Below are positions 8,389-20,863 of a stretch of 64,000 nt of DNA, piece by piece (positions within the stretch are counted from its first letter, which is position 1; every line of letters starts with the position of its first letter). The notes under the pieces are model-generated. The model searched no databases and was not told the DNA's origin. It saw only the letters and a list, made by a program, of their open reading frames with translations. The translations under genes were made by a program, and so were the position numbers. This stretch comes from Rhodococcus sp. P-2 (GTDB lineage Bacteria; Actinomycetota; Actinomycetes; Mycobacteriales; Mycobacteriaceae): the NCBI RefSeq assembly GCF_016598535.1, contig NZ_CP066779.1, positions 4,400,053 to 4,464,052 on the forward strand, written 5' to 3'.

Positions 8389-11300
8389 TCAGAAAACCAT
8401 GGTCATCGATCCGGGGTTCCACGTCCCGGAGCGCTGAACGGTCGCTTCGTCGACCTGGGCAGGCACGGCACTCGGATCGATCGGTGTGTACTTCTCGATC
8501 GACCCCCAGTCGCGAGCCCAGTCGTTGTCGAGATACGACGGAATGGTCTGAGCGCTCAGAAGCAGGTCGATCCACCCCAACGGTCCGCCGCCGTAGTGGT
8601 CCTGCCATGCGCTGGTCACGAGTGCGCCGGAATGGTCGGGAAGGATCCGGTACTCGGGGACCTCGGCAATTCCGACCCGATGGTCGAAGGGGCGTTGGCA
8701 CGGGAATGCCAGTCCGACAGCCCAATCCAGCATGACGGGCGCCTGCGAACCGACGACGTCGTTGAGCTTCTGGGTCTTCGGAACCCGTGGCGGCGTAACG
8801 GCCACCCATTGGTCGGCCTTGCTGTCGTAGTCGCTGACCACAAGTCGAATGCTGTTGGCTTCGACGGGAATCTGGTCCAGCGGCACTCTCAGGTTCCGCC
8901 ATGACGGTGCCGGCCCGATGTCGAGGGGTGCGATCTTTCCGAGTGTTTCCACAGCGTCTGTTTCGGCATCGTCGACCCCGCGCGCTGTGCCGTACTCGAC
9001 CTCGACGTTCTGGCCGTAGGTGACGATCCCGTCCTTGTCGACGGATCGAACACGACCCGCCGTGGCAATCGAGATGATGTCTCCGCGTGTGGCGTTCTCA
9101 CCCACGTCGGGGAGTTGGTACCAGTCACTGGTCAGAGTGCCCGGGGAAGGCTGACCGTAACTGCCCATGACGGGTGTCGTCGCCGGGTCGAGGCCGAACG
9201 GCAACGCGACCGAACTGCCGTTGACGCCGGTCTGTCCGGCGCCACCGCCGGTTCCGGCCGAGTTGCCGGCGGTGTCCTCCGCGGTGTCGACGGTGTTCGC
9301 GCCACCGGTGGCGGTGGCCTCCTTGTCGGCTCGAAGGTCGGAGGCCACGCCATTGGGATCGAATCCCGTCGCCCCACCGGCGGAGAGAGCTGTGGCCACG
9401 TTGCCGGAGAGAGGGGTCAGCATCGACGCGTTCGGATCGGTCTCGATCAGGACGTCGTTGGCGAGTCCGCAATGTTGGCCGAGAACGGCGTCGACGTTCG
9501 CGCGGCCCACCGAATATGCCGGGTACTGGGTGATCGCGCCCTTGGCCATGGACAGCACCTCGAAGAGGACCACCGCGCCCGCGGCGATGGTCAGCGGCGA
9601 GATGGCAAGCAGTCGAGCGTGCCTCGCGGACAGTTCCTTTCCGGCGGTGTACGGCTCACGGAAGAAGTACCACGCAGCGACGCCGAGCATCAGCACGGTC
9701 AGCCCGAGGAGGACGGTGCTCGCGCCGAGTCCGCTGATCGACACCGGCTTGTCCCACCACGGAACGCTGTAGCTGGACACGTAGTAATAGCTGTTGCTGC
9801 CGGTGAATGCGACCGCCAGGAGGAACAGGACGGCTGCCGCGAAGAGGGCCCGATTGCGCGGCGAGCGCAGGAGTCTCGTTCCCACGGCGACGGCCGTCAT
9901 CATCGCCAGAACTGCAGTGAGCCCGGCAAAGATCCCGAAGTGGTGCGTCCACTTGGTCGGCGAGAACATCAGCAGTGGCAGCGCGCCGATCGTCAGCCCC
10001 ACGACGCGGCGTGACGGACCGGCGGCCAAACCGGGGATCCGGCCCCCCTTGCGCAGCATCATCGCGGTGCAGACGCCAAGGCACAGAACCATGACGAACA
10101 CACCGAACCTGCGGGTCAGGGAACCGTCGACGGAGATGTTGAAGAGGTACTGATAGCGGAGATACTCGTCGAACCAGGGTTGATTCGGTGAGATCGAGTG
10201 GACACGCTGCATCTCGATGACGGCGGCCAGACTCTGATCACCGAACGCGGGGATGAGGATCGACAGTCCGGCAGCCAGCAGTGGCCCGACAGCCGCGACG
10301 TAACCGGTGGTGCGGGCACGTTCGATGATGATGCGCATGATCGGGCGTATTCCGGCGATGAGAGCGGCGAAGCAGATGAGTCCGGAAGGGCCGGCAGTCA
10401 AGGTGAATCCGGCGATCAATATCGCGATTGCGACCGGTAGAAGTCGTCTCGTCGCGACCGCGCGTTCGATCGAGCACCACGTCAGCAGGACACCGAGAGC
10501 AACGATCGGTTCGGGGCGCAGTCCGTTGTTGAACGGAAGCCAGAATGCGAGGAAGACGAGCGCGCCGGTCCAGAGGGCGAGTCGATTTCCGCGAATGGCG
10601 GCGCCCAGCCGAGGCGCAACCTCTCGGCTGATGACAAGCCAGGTGATGATGCCCGCCAACAGAGCAGGCAGACGGACCCACGGGCTTGCGGTGCTGACGT
10701 GGGCCAGGAGTCCGAGGATGTTGTAGTACGGCGTTCCGAACGGGGTTTCGGGAACCGCGAACCACCGGAAGTAGTTGGACATATAGCCCGATTGCTCCGA
10801 GGCCCTGGCCATCGTGAACTGGTAGCCGTCATCGGTGGTGGTAGCGCCGATGAAGTGCCAGAGCACCAGAGTTCCGACGACGACACCGTCGAGGACAGTG
10901 AACTTCCACCATCGAGCGGGCAGAAATTTGCGTGTTCCGCGGCCGTCGCGGTTGTCGAGGCGGTGCAGCGCGAAGAGGGACACGACCGCCGTGAGTGCCC
11001 CGAGAATCATGGCGAGGGTCTTGATCACCGACGGGCTCGACGTGAAGCGAGAGTCCGCCTCGATCGAGACGTTCAAACCGGCTGCCGCCGAATCGAGGTC
11101 GCTGAAGACACCGACCACCTGTGGCCGGCTGTCGCCCTCGATGACGCGCGGTTCGGAACCGGTGGCGCTGAAGGTGGTTCGAGTCGGCTCGGCGACGAGT
11201 GTGAGCGCGCAGCCAGTCTGCAGATCAGCGACGGGTGCCGAGAGCAACACTTGATCGCGCAGGACCGCCTCGACCCGAGCGGGGGCGTCGGCGGACTCGG

Positions 11301-11658
11301 GGGAGACCGTCGCGACGAATCCGTATCGCCGGGCGTCTGCGGCACCGGGGGGAGCAGTCGAGACGAGTGTTCCGCCGCCGGCGGTCAACTCGTTGATCGA
11401 CGCGCACGGAATGGATGCCTCCATACGAAGCGGCGTGTACGAGACCAATGGTGCTTCGACGCTTGTCGTCGATCCGGCCTGCGGCCAGTTGACGGTGGCG
11501 GTGTCCTGCTCGATCGGCAGGAACGGCACTGATCCGCACAAAATGATGCCGAGGATCGATGCGACAATCGCAACGATCCGTGCTCGGTTCGGTCCGCTGG
11601 ATCGCTGAGGGGTCGGCAAGGCCGGAGGTGCGGTCGTGGCCACGTCACTGTCTGTCAC
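8389..11658 (-). CDS. emb: Arabinosyltransferase, Emb family (EmbB-like)
   Basis: 1089 aa from GTG11658. One helix at 28-46, a periplasmic region, then about a dozen membrane helices from 210 to 690 and a large extracellular C-terminal domain. TTDDGYQFTMARASEQSGYMSNYFRWF carries the catalytic DD pair (Asp276-Asp277) of GT53 enzymes and is closest by eye to EmbB. Emb proteins transfer arabinofuranose from decaprenyl-phospho-arabinose to arabinogalactan or lipoarabinomannan. A Gly/Thr/Ala-rich low-complexity stretch at about 785-822 interrupts the C-terminal domain and is unlike the mycobacterial proteins. Only one emb gene is in the window; whether others are adjacent elsewhere is unknown. Confidence 0.9.
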   Translation of the reverse strand: MTDSDVATTAPPALPTPQRSSGPNRARIVAIVASILGIILCGSVPFLPIEQDTATVNWPQAGSTTSVEAPLVSYTPLRMEASIPCASINELTAGGGTLVSTAPPGAADARRYGFVATVSPESADAPARVEAVLRDQVLLSAPVADLQTGCALTLVAEPTRTTFSATGSEPRVIEGDSRPQVVGVFSDLDSAAAGLNVSIEADSRFTSSPSVIKTLAMILGALTAVVSLFALHRLDNRDGRGTRKFLPARWWKFTVLDGVVVGTLVLWHFIGATTTDDGYQFTMARASEQSGYMSNYFRWFAVPETPFGTPYYNILGLLAHVSTASPWVRLPALLAGIITWLVISREVAPRLGAAIRGNRLALWTGALVFLAFWLPFNNGLRPEPIVALGVLLTWCSIERAVATRRLLPVAIAILIAGFTLTAGPSGLICFAALIAGIRPIMRIIIERARTTGYVAAVGPLLAAGLSILIPAFGDQSLAAVIEMQRVHSISPNQPWFDEYLRYQYLFNISVDGSLTRRFGVFVMVLCLGVCTAMMLRKGGRIPGLAAGPSRRVVGLTIGALPLLMFSPTKWTHHFGIFAGLTAVLAMMTAVAVGTRLLRSPRNRALFAAAVLFLLAVAFTGSNSYYYVSSYSVPWWDKPVSISGLGASTVLLGLTVLMLGVAAWYFFREPYTAGKELSARHARLLAISPLTIAAGAVVLFEVLSMAKGAITQYPAYSVGRANVDAVLGQHCGLANDVLIETDPNASMLTPLSGNVATALSAGGATGFDPNGVASDLRADKEATATGGANTVDTAEDTAGNSAGTGGGAGQTGVNGSSVALPFGLDPATTPVMGSYGQPSPGTLTSDWYQLPDVGENATRGDIISIATAGRVRSVDKDGIVTYGQNVEVEYGTARGVDDAETDAVETLGKIAPLDIGPAPSWRNLRVPLDQIPVEANSIRLVVSDYDSKADQWVAVTPPRVPKTQKLNDVVGSQAPVMLDWAVGLAFPCQRPFDHRVGIAEVPEYRILPDHSGALVTSAWQDHYGGGPLGWIDLLLSAQTIPSYLDNDWARDWGSIEKYTPIDPSAVPAQVDEATVQRSGTWNPGSMTMVF

Positions 11659-11776
11659 GACTTTGGACCCTAGCTGTGCGTGACGTGTTTGTTATAAAAG
11701 CGCGAGTAATGGGATGGTCGTGTTCCCGGTGCCGTTCCACTGCGCGGGGGTTGTCGGCGATCGAGGCGGGGGTGCG

Positions 11777-12259
11777 GTGCACGAGGTTCACGAGTCCATT
11801 CCGCTGAGCCCACTACTGCGGCGATCGACGGCTGCATTGTGCGTCGTCCTCGGAATTGTCATGGTGATTGTCTGTGGGTTCGCGGCGATCGTGGAACGTG
11901 ACCCGGCGGGCTACGTCGGCGCCGTGTTGTCCGCGATCCTTTCCTTCGGGTTGGCCGCGTACATGTGGAAGGTGTGCGTGATCATCACCACAGACGCCGA
12001 ACGAGTGACAATCGCACTGTCTCCGGGATTGCGTCAGGTTTTTCGGTGGGACGAGGTTGTGTCGGCAACTGCGGTCCATATCGGGATGGGCTCCGGAATC
12101 GGCTATCGGATGACCGGCCCAGGTATGCGGGTAATTCTCGCCTCACCCGGCGACGGGGTCCGCTTTCGTCTCCACGACGGCCGCGAAATCTCGGTGGCGA
12201 CCGACCGAAGGGACGAGCTGATCGAACTTGCCCGGCGGCGAGCGCCGGACCTGCAGTGA
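11777..12259 (+). CDS. Small membrane protein with PH-like domain
   Basis: 160 aa from GTG11777, which has GGGGG four bases upstream; an ATG at 11714 would add 21 residues of poor quality. Two membrane helices (AALCVVLGIVMVIVCGFAAIV and YVGAVLSAILSFGLAAYMW) are followed by a beta-rich cytoplasmic part (ITTDAERVTIALSPG, FRWDEVVSATAVHIGMGSG, VRFRLHDGREISVAT) resembling bacterial PH-domain membrane proteins. Function unknown. It is divergent from the arabinosyltransferase and precedes the histidine operon. Confidence 0.7.
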   Translation: MHEVHESIPLSPLLRRSTAALCVVLGIVMVIVCGFAAIVERDPAGYVGAVLSAILSFGLAAYMWKVCVIITTDAERVTIALSPGLRQVFRWDEVVSATAVHIGMGSGIGYRMTGPGMRVILASPGDGVRFRLHDGREISVATDRRDELIELARRRAPDLQ

Positions 12260-12324
12260 GCGTCGCTGGTGGACCGGTGAAAAATGGGGTGCGCCTATCC
12301 TGGATAATTGACGTCAGTTCTGTG

Positions 12325-12351
12325 TTTCGGACCCGTTGATCGGGCCCGAAA
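12325..12351 (+). promoter_or_regulatory. Hairpin in the hisD leader
   Basis: TTTCGGACCCG (12325-12335) and CGGGCCCGAAA (12341-12351) pair over 11 bp with one mismatch and a 5-nt loop, 60 bp before hisD. The 152-bp leader also has GATAAT near 12303 as a possible -10. The hairpin could take part in attenuation of the operon, but no T-run follows and no run of His codons was seen. Confidence 0.35.
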
Positions 12352-12411
12352 TGCCGGACCGGTTTGCTGCCGCTTGCACAGGCACCCCGTTTGCGTACGA
12401 GAGGAACTCTC

Positions 12412-15495
<3,084 letters not shown>

Positions 15496-15499
<4 letters not shown>

Positions 15500-15645
15500 G
15501 CGTCCTCTTCACCTATCTGCTGTTCATCGGTGCGGGAATTGCCGTCGGCGGCGCTTACTCGATGTTCAAGGTCAACAAGCTGGCGTCGGGAATCCTTCTG
15601 GCGTTGGCGGTTCTGGCGGCGGTAGCGGGCGCACTGCGTCTGTGA
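15496..15645 (+). CDS. 49-aa membrane protein in the his operon
   Basis: GTG15496 overlaps the hisB stop (GTGA) and the frame runs 49 codons: [19 protein letters not shown], then [10 protein letters not shown], then a second hydrophobic segment [17 protein letters not shown]. Two predicted helices with a short basic loop. The coupled start and end make it a real gene despite its size. A small membrane protein followed by an MFS permease is also found between hisB and hisH in other actinobacteria such as Corynebacterium (cg2302-cg2301, from memory), so it may be a partner of the permease. Function unknown. Confidence 0.8.
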
Positions 15646-15704
15646 CGCGAAAGGTTACTGCGTCTGTGACGCGAAAAGTTACTGCGTCTGTGACGGGGAA
15701 AGAG
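15633..15704. repeat. Three tandem 24-bp units over a stop/start junction
   Basis: The 24-bp unit beginning ACTGCGTCTGTGACGCGAAA occurs at 15633, 15657 and (less exact at its end) 15681. Each unit contains GTGA, so the MFS gene has three equivalent coupled GTG starts at 15642, 15666 and 15690. Confidence 0.9.
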
Positions 15705-16856
15705 GCGGGGCCGGGGTTGCTTCGTACTCCGGGCATGGTCGGTGTCCTGATCATGGCGGCAGCAGCTTTCGGCGGCTGGTCGTTGCTGTTGCCGGTGGTG
15801 CCGTTGCTGGTTGCGCAATCCGGCGGATCGGATGCGCTTGCCGGGTCGGTGACCGGTGTCTTCATGGCGGCCACGGTCGTGACGCAACTGCTCGTGCCTC
15901 GGCTGTTGCGGACGCAGGGCTACCGGCGCGTGTTGGCGGTCGGATGTCTGCTCCTCGGTCCACCGTCGTTGGTGCTGTTGAGCTCGGCCGACGCCGGCCC
16001 TGTCCTGGCGGTTTCCGCGGTGCGAGGTATCGGTTTCGGCATGCTGACGGTGGCCGGCAGCGCACTGGTGGCGGAGTTGGCGCCCAAGCGAATTCTGGGC
16101 CGTGCCACCGGCGCTCAGGGAATTGCGATCGCTGCGTCACAAATGGCGGGGCTTCCGCTGGGGCTTGCGATCATGGAACGGTGGTCGGCGACACCGGTGT
16201 TCGTCCTCGGTGCGCTGATCCCGGCGCTCGCGCTGGTGGCCATTGCCGGGTTGCCGAAGATTTTCGCCCAGCCGACCGGGGAATCCGCCCGGTTGAGTGT
16301 GTTCGCCGTCCTGGTTCCGGTGCTCGCTCTGGCGTGCGTGTCCGCGTCGTTCGGCGGATTGTCGTCGTTGCTGCCGATCGCCATTTCGGAGCGCGCGGCT
16401 GTTGCAGGTGTGGTGTTGGCGACTGCCAGTGGGTCGATGTTGGTCGGTCGATTCTCGGCGGGGCTGATCGCCGATCGTGTCGGCAGTGGCCGAACTCTCG
16501 CGCCGGCGCTGGCGTCGTCGACCATCGGATTGGTGCTCTTCGCTGTCAACGTCGACGGCGGTTCGACACCGGTCTTGTTCTGCGCGGCGGTCCTTTTCGG
16601 GCTCGGGTTCGGTGCAGTGCAGAACGAGTCCTTGGTCATGGCTTTCCAGGCTGCCGGCCCGAGGCAACTCGGATCCGCGAGCGCGATCTGGAACATCGGC
16701 TATGACGCCGGCACCGGGATCGGTGCACTGGCTCTGGGATTCGTGGCCACGACTGCCGGCTATGCGTGGGTGTTCGCGGTCTCCGCGGTCGTTGTCGCTC
16801 TACTCCCGGCACTGGCCGCAGGCGGCAAAGTGATCGGCAGCAGGGTTGCCCGATAG
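15642..16856 (+). CDS. MFS transporter of the his operon
   Basis: 404 aa from the first GTG (15642), which overlaps the previous stop; starts at 15666 and 15690 lie in repeat copies and would give 396 or 388 aa. The N-terminus is therefore an octapeptide repeat (VTRKVTAS twice, then VTGKEAGP), followed by 12 hydrophobic segments. GSVTGVFMAATVVTQLLVPRLLRTQGYRR is the MFS loop 2-3 region. It sits inside the histidine operon, so export of histidine or an intermediate is plausible but not shown. Confidence 0.85.
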   Translation: MTRKVTASVTRKVTASVTGKEAGPGLLRTPGMVGVLIMAAAAFGGWSLLLPVVPLLVAQSGGSDALAGSVTGVFMAATVVTQLLVPRLLRTQGYRRVLAVGCLLLGPPSLVLLSSADAGPVLAVSAVRGIGFGMLTVAGSALVAELAPKRILGRATGAQGIAIAASQMAGLPLGLAIMERWSATPVFVLGALIPALALVAIAGLPKIFAQPTGESARLSVFAVLVPVLALACVSASFGGLSSLLPIAISERAAVAGVVLATASGSMLVGRFSAGLIADRVGSGRTLAPALASSTIGLVLFAVNVDGGSTPVLFCAAVLFGLGFGAVQNESLVMAFQAAGPRQLGSASAIWNIGYDAGTGIGALALGFVATTAGYAWVFAVSAVVVALLPALAAGGKVIGSRVAR

Positions 16857-16865
16857 AGTTGGGGC

Positions 16866-17501
16866 ATGAGCGCTTCCACGATTGCTGTACTCGATTACGG
16901 CTCCGGCAACCTGCATTCCGCTACTCGCGCACTGGCGCGCACCGGGGCGCAGGTGGAGGTGACCAACGATATGAAGGTTGCACTGGCGGCAGACGGTCTC
17001 GTGGTACCCGGTGTCGGCGCGTTCGCGGCCTGCATGGAAGGTCTGCGCGCAGTCCAGGGTGACCGCATCATCGGCAGACGCTTGGCCGGTGGCCGGCCGG
17101 TGCTGGGCATCTGCGTCGGCATGCAGATTCTGTTCGATCGGGGAGTCGAATTCGGTGTCGAGGCGGAGGGCTGCGGCGAATGGCCTGGCACCGTCGAGAG
17201 GCTGCAAGCTGAAGTTCTGCCGCACATGGGCTGGAACACCGTGGCGGCTCCGGAGTCCAGCACCCTGTTCAAGGGCATCGACGCCGACACCCGCTTCTAC
17301 TTCGTCCACTCCTACGGTGTGCAGAGCTGGGAACTCGCGCCGTCCGAGCACATCGCACCTCCGAAGCTGACGTGGGCAGATCACGGCGGAAAGTTCCTCG
17401 CTGCCGTGGAGAACGGAGCGTTGTCCGCGACGCAGTTCCACCCCGAAAAATCCGGCGACGCAGGCGCCGAGTTGCTGAGCAACTGGGTGCAGAGTTTGTG
17501 A
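16866..17501 (+). CDS. hisH: Imidazole glycerol phosphate synthase, glutaminase subunit
   Basis: 211 aa class I glutamine amidotransferase. [15 protein letters not shown] at the N-terminus, the nucleophile Cys83 in GICVGMQ, and His192/Glu194 in QFHPEKSG complete the triad. It supplies ammonia to HisF, the two together forming IGP and AICAR. A ten-base gap separates it from the MFS gene; its stop overlaps the next small gene as GTGA. Confidence 0.96.
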   Translation: MSASTIAVLDYGSGNLHSATRALARTGAQVEVTNDMKVALAADGLVVPGVGAFAACMEGLRAVQGDRIIGRRLAGGRPVLGICVGMQILFDRGVEFGVEAEGCGEWPGTVERLQAEVLPHMGWNTVAAPESSTLFKGIDADTRFYFVHSYGVQSWELAPSEHIAPPKLTWADHGGKFLAAVENGALSATQFHPEKSGDAGAELLSNWVQSL

Positions 17502-17749
17502 CCGGGAGCTCCGGCCCGAACCGCGGCGACGACTTTTCCCTCGCTCGTCTGGCGTTGTTCTCGCTCGGCGCCGCTGTTGCTGCGTTGGCGGTCGCCACCG
17601 TCGTCATCGTCGTGCTCGAACCCTCGCCGGGTGTCGGTCTCGCGATCGGTCTCGTGGGGGTCGTCGCTGCGATCGCGGCAATGGGCGTCGTATCCAAGCG
17701 GATGACCCGAAAAGCGTTCGGTGACCCGGAAGACGGTTCGAGGTCCTGA
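17498..17749 (+). CDS. 83-aa membrane protein between hisH and hisA
   Basis: GTG17498 overlaps the hisH stop (GTGA). The product has a hydrophilic start ([18 protein letters not shown]), two hydrophobic segments ([22 protein letters not shown] and [20 protein letters not shown]) and a basic tail ([10 protein letters not shown]). The coupled start supports a real gene. No function is recognised; conserved actinobacterial small membrane protein in the his operon. Confidence 0.75.
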   Translation: MTGSSGPNRGDDFSLARLALFSLGAAVAALAVATVVIVVLEPSPGVGLAIGLVGVVAAIAAMGVVSKRMTRKAFGDPEDGSRS

Positions 17750-17768
17750 CCTACTAGGGTTACCGCAC

Positions 17769-18503
17769 GTGAGCCTGGTCCTTTTGCCTGCTGTAGATGT
17801 CGTCAACGGTGAAGCTGTTCGCCTCGTGCAAGGAGAGGCGGGAAGTGAGACCGGTTACGGGTCGCCCCGCGATGCTGCTCTTGCGTGGCAGAACGACGGC
17901 GCCGAATGGGTGCATCTGGTCGACCTCGACGCCGCTTTCGGGCGTGGGTCCAACAGCGAACTGCTGGCCGGCGTCATCGGTGACCTGACGGTCAAGGTGG
18001 AACTCTCCGGAGGAATCCGCGACGACGCTTCCCTGGAAGCCGCACTGGCCACCGGCTGTGCTCGCGTGAATCTCGGTACCGCCGCTATCGAAGATCCCGA
18101 GTGGTGTGCGCGTGCATTGGCCAAGTACGGCGACAAGATCGCCGTCGGCCTCGACGTTCGTCTCGTCGACGGTCAGTACCGCACCCGTGGTCGCGGCTGG
18201 GTCACCGACGGCGGCGATCTGTGGGAGACCCTCGCGCGTCTGGATCGCGACGGCTGCACCCGTTACGTCGTCACCGACGTCTCCAAGGACGGCACCCTCA
18301 CCGGTCCCAACCTCGAACTTCTCAGTCAGGTCTGCGCAGTCACGGACGCGCACGTCGTGGCCTCTGGTGGTGTGTCGACCATCGAGGATCTGCTCGCCAT
18401 TTCCAGCCTGGTGGATCAGGGTGTCGAAGGCGCGATCGTGGGCAAGGCGCTCTATGCCGGACGCTTCACACTCCCCGAAGCACTGGCAGCAGTTTCCGGA
18501 TAG
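17769..18503 (+). CDS. priA/hisA: Phosphoribosyl isomerase A (HisA, PriA type)
   Basis: 244 aa TIM barrel isomerising ProFAR to PRFAR. Asp10 ([10 protein letters not shown]) and Asp174 ([10 protein letters not shown]) are the catalytic pair. [13 protein letters not shown] at 140-152 matches the PriA loop; Arg142 and Trp144 correspond to Arg143 and Trp145 of the mycobacterial enzyme, which allows it to isomerise phosphoribosylanthranilate for tryptophan too. Bifunctionality is therefore likely but depends on whether the genome has a trpF. Start GTG17769; a longer frame to 17721 is not conserved. Confidence 0.93.
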   Translation: MSLVLLPAVDVVNGEAVRLVQGEAGSETGYGSPRDAALAWQNDGAEWVHLVDLDAAFGRGSNSELLAGVIGDLTVKVELSGGIRDDASLEAALATGCARVNLGTAAIEDPEWCARALAKYGDKIAVGLDVRLVDGQYRTRGRGWVTDGGDLWETLARLDRDGCTRYVVTDVSKDGTLTGPNLELLSQVCAVTDAHVVASGGVSTIEDLLAISSLVDQGVEGAIVGKALYAGRFTLPEALAAVSG

Positions 18504-18512
18504 ATTTTCCAG

Positions 18513-19346
18513 ATGACTCCGACGCGTGACCTCGACGAACTTCTCGCGATTGCGAGTCGGCTTCTCGACGGCGTCCACGATCAGTTCGTCTCCGGTGTCG
18601 GTGCCCCGAGCGCGGTCCGCAAGGGTTGGGGCGATTTTGCCACCGAGGTCGATCTCGCGCTCGAGAAGCGGTTGACCGCGGAGTTGTTCGAGCAGACCGG
18701 CATCGAGGTGCACGGCGAGGAATTCGGTGGCCCCGACGTCGGTTCGGGACTTGTCTGGGTTCTCGACCCCGTCGACGGAACTTTCAACTATTCGGCCGGA
18801 TTGCCTACTGCCGGAACGTTGTTGGCGCTTCTCGACGACGGTGTCCCGGTGCTCGGATTGACCTGGCTTCCCTTGATCGGTCACACATACGCGACTCGTG
18901 CCGGCGGTCCGTTGCTGGTCAACGGAATCGCCGTACCTCCGCTGGAGCCAACCGATCTGGCGTCGTCGATCGTCGGCTTGGGTGCGCTCAACGTCAACAG
19001 TCGCGGCCGGATCCCCGGCAGTTTCCGGCTCGACCTCCTCGCCGAGATCAGCAAGGTGTCCTCGCGGATCCGGATACACGGCTCCACCGGAGTCGACCTG
19101 GCGTTCACCGCTGCGGGCATCCTGGGCGGTGCGATCGTCTACGGCCGCAATGCGTGGGACAACGCAGCCGGTGTCGCGCTCGTTCGCGGAGCGGGCGGGG
19201 TGGTCACCGATCTGGCCGGCAACCCGTGGACCGTAGAATCGGAGTCGGTGCTCGCCGCCGCCCCGGGCATCCACGGTGAGATTCTCGATATCCTCAACGC
19301 GCTCGGTGATCCGCGCGCTTCGTCCTCAGGAGGACCACAGTCATGA
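18513..19346 (+). CDS. impA: Inositol monophosphatase family protein ImpA
   Basis: 277 aa. Metal-binding signatures of the IMPase superfamily are intact: HGEEFGG (Glu69/Glu70), [10 protein letters not shown] (Asp85, Asp88) and WDNAAG (Trp215, Asp216). The place between hisA and hisF is that of impA in mycobacteria and corynebacteria. Family members dephosphorylate inositol phosphate; a related enzyme (HisN) is the histidinol-phosphate phosphatase of Corynebacterium. Either role fits the context. The stop overlaps hisF by four bases. Confidence 0.88.
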   Translation: MTPTRDLDELLAIASRLLDGVHDQFVSGVGAPSAVRKGWGDFATEVDLALEKRLTAELFEQTGIEVHGEEFGGPDVGSGLVWVLDPVDGTFNYSAGLPTAGTLLALLDDGVPVLGLTWLPLIGHTYATRAGGPLLVNGIAVPPLEPTDLASSIVGLGALNVNSRGRIPGSFRLDLLAEISKVSSRIRIHGSTGVDLAFTAAGILGGAIVYGRNAWDNAAGVALVRGAGGVVTDLAGNPWTVESESVLAAAPGIHGEILDILNALGDPRASSSGGPQS

Positions 19347-20116
19347 CCCTCGCAGTTCGCGTGATTCCGTGCCTCGACGTCGACGCCGGACGAGTGGTCA
19401 AGGGTGTCAATTTCGAGAATCTTCGCGACGCCGGAGATCCCGTGGAACTCGCGGCGGCGTACGACGCTCAGGGCGCTGACGAACTGACCTTCCTCGACGT
19501 CACCGCGTCCACGTCGGATCGTGGCACGATGCTCGACGTCGTAAGTCGTACTGCCGAGCAGGTTTTCATTCCTCTGACTGTCGGCGGTGGAGTGCGCACG
19601 GTGGCGGACGTCGATCGTCTGCTGCGTGCCGGTGCCGACAAGGTCAGCGTCAACACCGCGGCAATCGCGCGCCCGGAGCTACTCAAGGAACTGAGTGAGC
19701 GTTTCGGCTCGCAGTGCATCGTCCTCTCGGTCGACGCCCGCACCGTTCCCCAGGGGCAGCCGGACACACCGTCAGGGTGGGAGGTCACCACTCACGGAGG
19801 CAAGCGCGGGACGGGTATCGACGCGGTCGAGTGGGCCGAGCGTGGCGCGGAGTTGGGAGTGGGGGAGATCCTGCTCAACTCGATGGATGCCGACGGCACC
19901 AAGGCCGGCTTCGACCTTCTGATGATCCGTGCTGTCCGGGCGGCGGTCCACGTACCGGTGATCGCCAGTGGCGGTGCCGGCCTGGTCGAACACTTCGCTC
20001 CTGCTGTGGAAGCGGGCGCGGATGCAGTTCTGGCAGCGAGTGTCTTCCACTTCGGCGATTTGAGCATCCCGCAGGTCAAGGATGCGATGCGCGCCGAGGG
20101 AATCGTCGTTCGCTAG
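19343..20116 (+). CDS. hisF: Imidazole glycerol phosphate synthase, cyclase subunit
   Basis: 257 aa TIM barrel. [16 protein letters not shown] carries Asp12 and VLSVDART Asp131, the acid/base pair that closes the imidazole ring with ammonia from HisH. AGGAGG lies nine bases before ATG19343. Last gene of the contiguous his block; its end overlaps the convergent TetR gene by four bases, so the usual neighbour hisI is not in this transcript. Confidence 0.96.
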   Translation: MTLAVRVIPCLDVDAGRVVKGVNFENLRDAGDPVELAAAYDAQGADELTFLDVTASTSDRGTMLDVVSRTAEQVFIPLTVGGGVRTVADVDRLLRAGADKVSVNTAAIARPELLKELSERFGSQCIVLSVDARTVPQGQPDTPSGWEVTTHGGKRGTGIDAVEWAERGAELGVGEILLNSMDADGTKAGFDLLMIRAVRAAVHVPVIASGGAGLVEHFAPAVEAGADAVLAASVFHFGDLSIPQVKDAMRAEGIVVR

Positions 20117-20742
20117 GCGTTCTCGGCGCGGATTCCGTCGAACATGAGGCGACTGATGGCCTGGTTCAGTGCTGCGCAGTCGACGGACGAATCGGCTCGC
20201 AATCCGTGAATTGCACTTGCCAGCATCATGCCGTTGACGGCCTGCGCAGTGTTGTCGACGTCGAGGTCGGCGCGTAGATAGCCGCATTCGACTCCGTGAT
20301 GCAGATACGCCGCGGTCAACGATGCCGACTGGTCGAGTAGATCGAGCATCCTGCCTGTGAGATCGGCGTCGACGCCGGTCGTTTCGAAGAGGAGAACCCG
20401 CGGAATACGCGGGTCGTCGAAGAAGATGCGGGGGAGTGCTTCGGCGATGCGACCGACCTGCGCGCGGTACTCGTCCAACGTGTTTGCTGCGTCAGGGGCA
20501 TTCTCGACGGCGAGTGCGCTGATTATTTTTGCGATCAGATCGTCGATGACGTGGTCGATGATGTCGCGCTTGTTCTCGAAGTATCGGTAGAACGTGCCGT
20601 GACCGATTCCGAGAGTTGTTGCGATATCGGCAATTCCGGTCGCGTGGTAGCCGTGTTTCGCGAAGCACTCGAATGATGCGTCGATGATCTCGCGGCGCAG
20701 TTCCGCCTTTTTTCGTTCTGCTCTGGTCATGGCCTTCGTCAC
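20113..20742 (-). CDS. TetR family transcriptional regulator
   Basis: 209 aa from GTG20742 (ATG20730 is an alternative). Helix-turn-helix at about 28-55: [23 protein letters not shown]. The remaining part is a helical ligand domain. Divergent from the flavin monooxygenase with an inverted repeat between them, so it very probably represses that gene and itself. Confidence 0.88.
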   Translation of the reverse strand: MTKAMTRAERKKAELRREIIDASFECFAKHGYHATGIADIATTLGIGHGTFYRYFENKRDIIDHVIDDLIAKIISALAVENAPDAANTLDEYRAQVGRIAEALPRIFFDDPRIPRVLLFETTGVDADLTGRMLDLLDQSASLTAAYLHHGVECGYLRADLDVDNTAQAVNGMMLASAIHGLRADSSVDCAALNQAISRLMFDGIRAENA

Positions 20743-20752
20743 GTCAGGAATG

Positions 20753-20774
20753 ATACCGTTCTCAATAACGGAAT
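20753..20774. promoter_or_regulatory. Candidate TetR operator
   Basis: An imperfect palindrome centred on CCGTT (20756-20760) and AACGG (20767-20771), extended to ATNCCGTT on both sides with 8 of 11 positions paired. It lies 10 bp from the TetR start and 90 bp from the monooxygenase start. Confidence 0.5.
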
Positions 20775-20791
20775 GACATGTCAGTTTCTGA

Positions 20792-20851
20792 TGTGCAGTT
20801 CACGGGTGCGTGGTTCACAGATGCGCGGGTTCATGGTGTGCAGTTCACGAG
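20792..20851. repeat. Four tandem 15-bp units in the monooxygenase leader
   Basis: Four in-phase 15-mers follow each other: TGTGCAGTTCACGGG, TGCGTGGTTCACAGA, TGCGCGGGTTCATGG and TGTGCAGTTCACGAG. All share a TG-N5-GTTCA(C/T) core (N6 in the third). The array ends right at the ribosome-binding site of the monooxygenase gene. Confidence 0.75.
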
Positions 20852-20863
20852 AGGGATTCTCCG

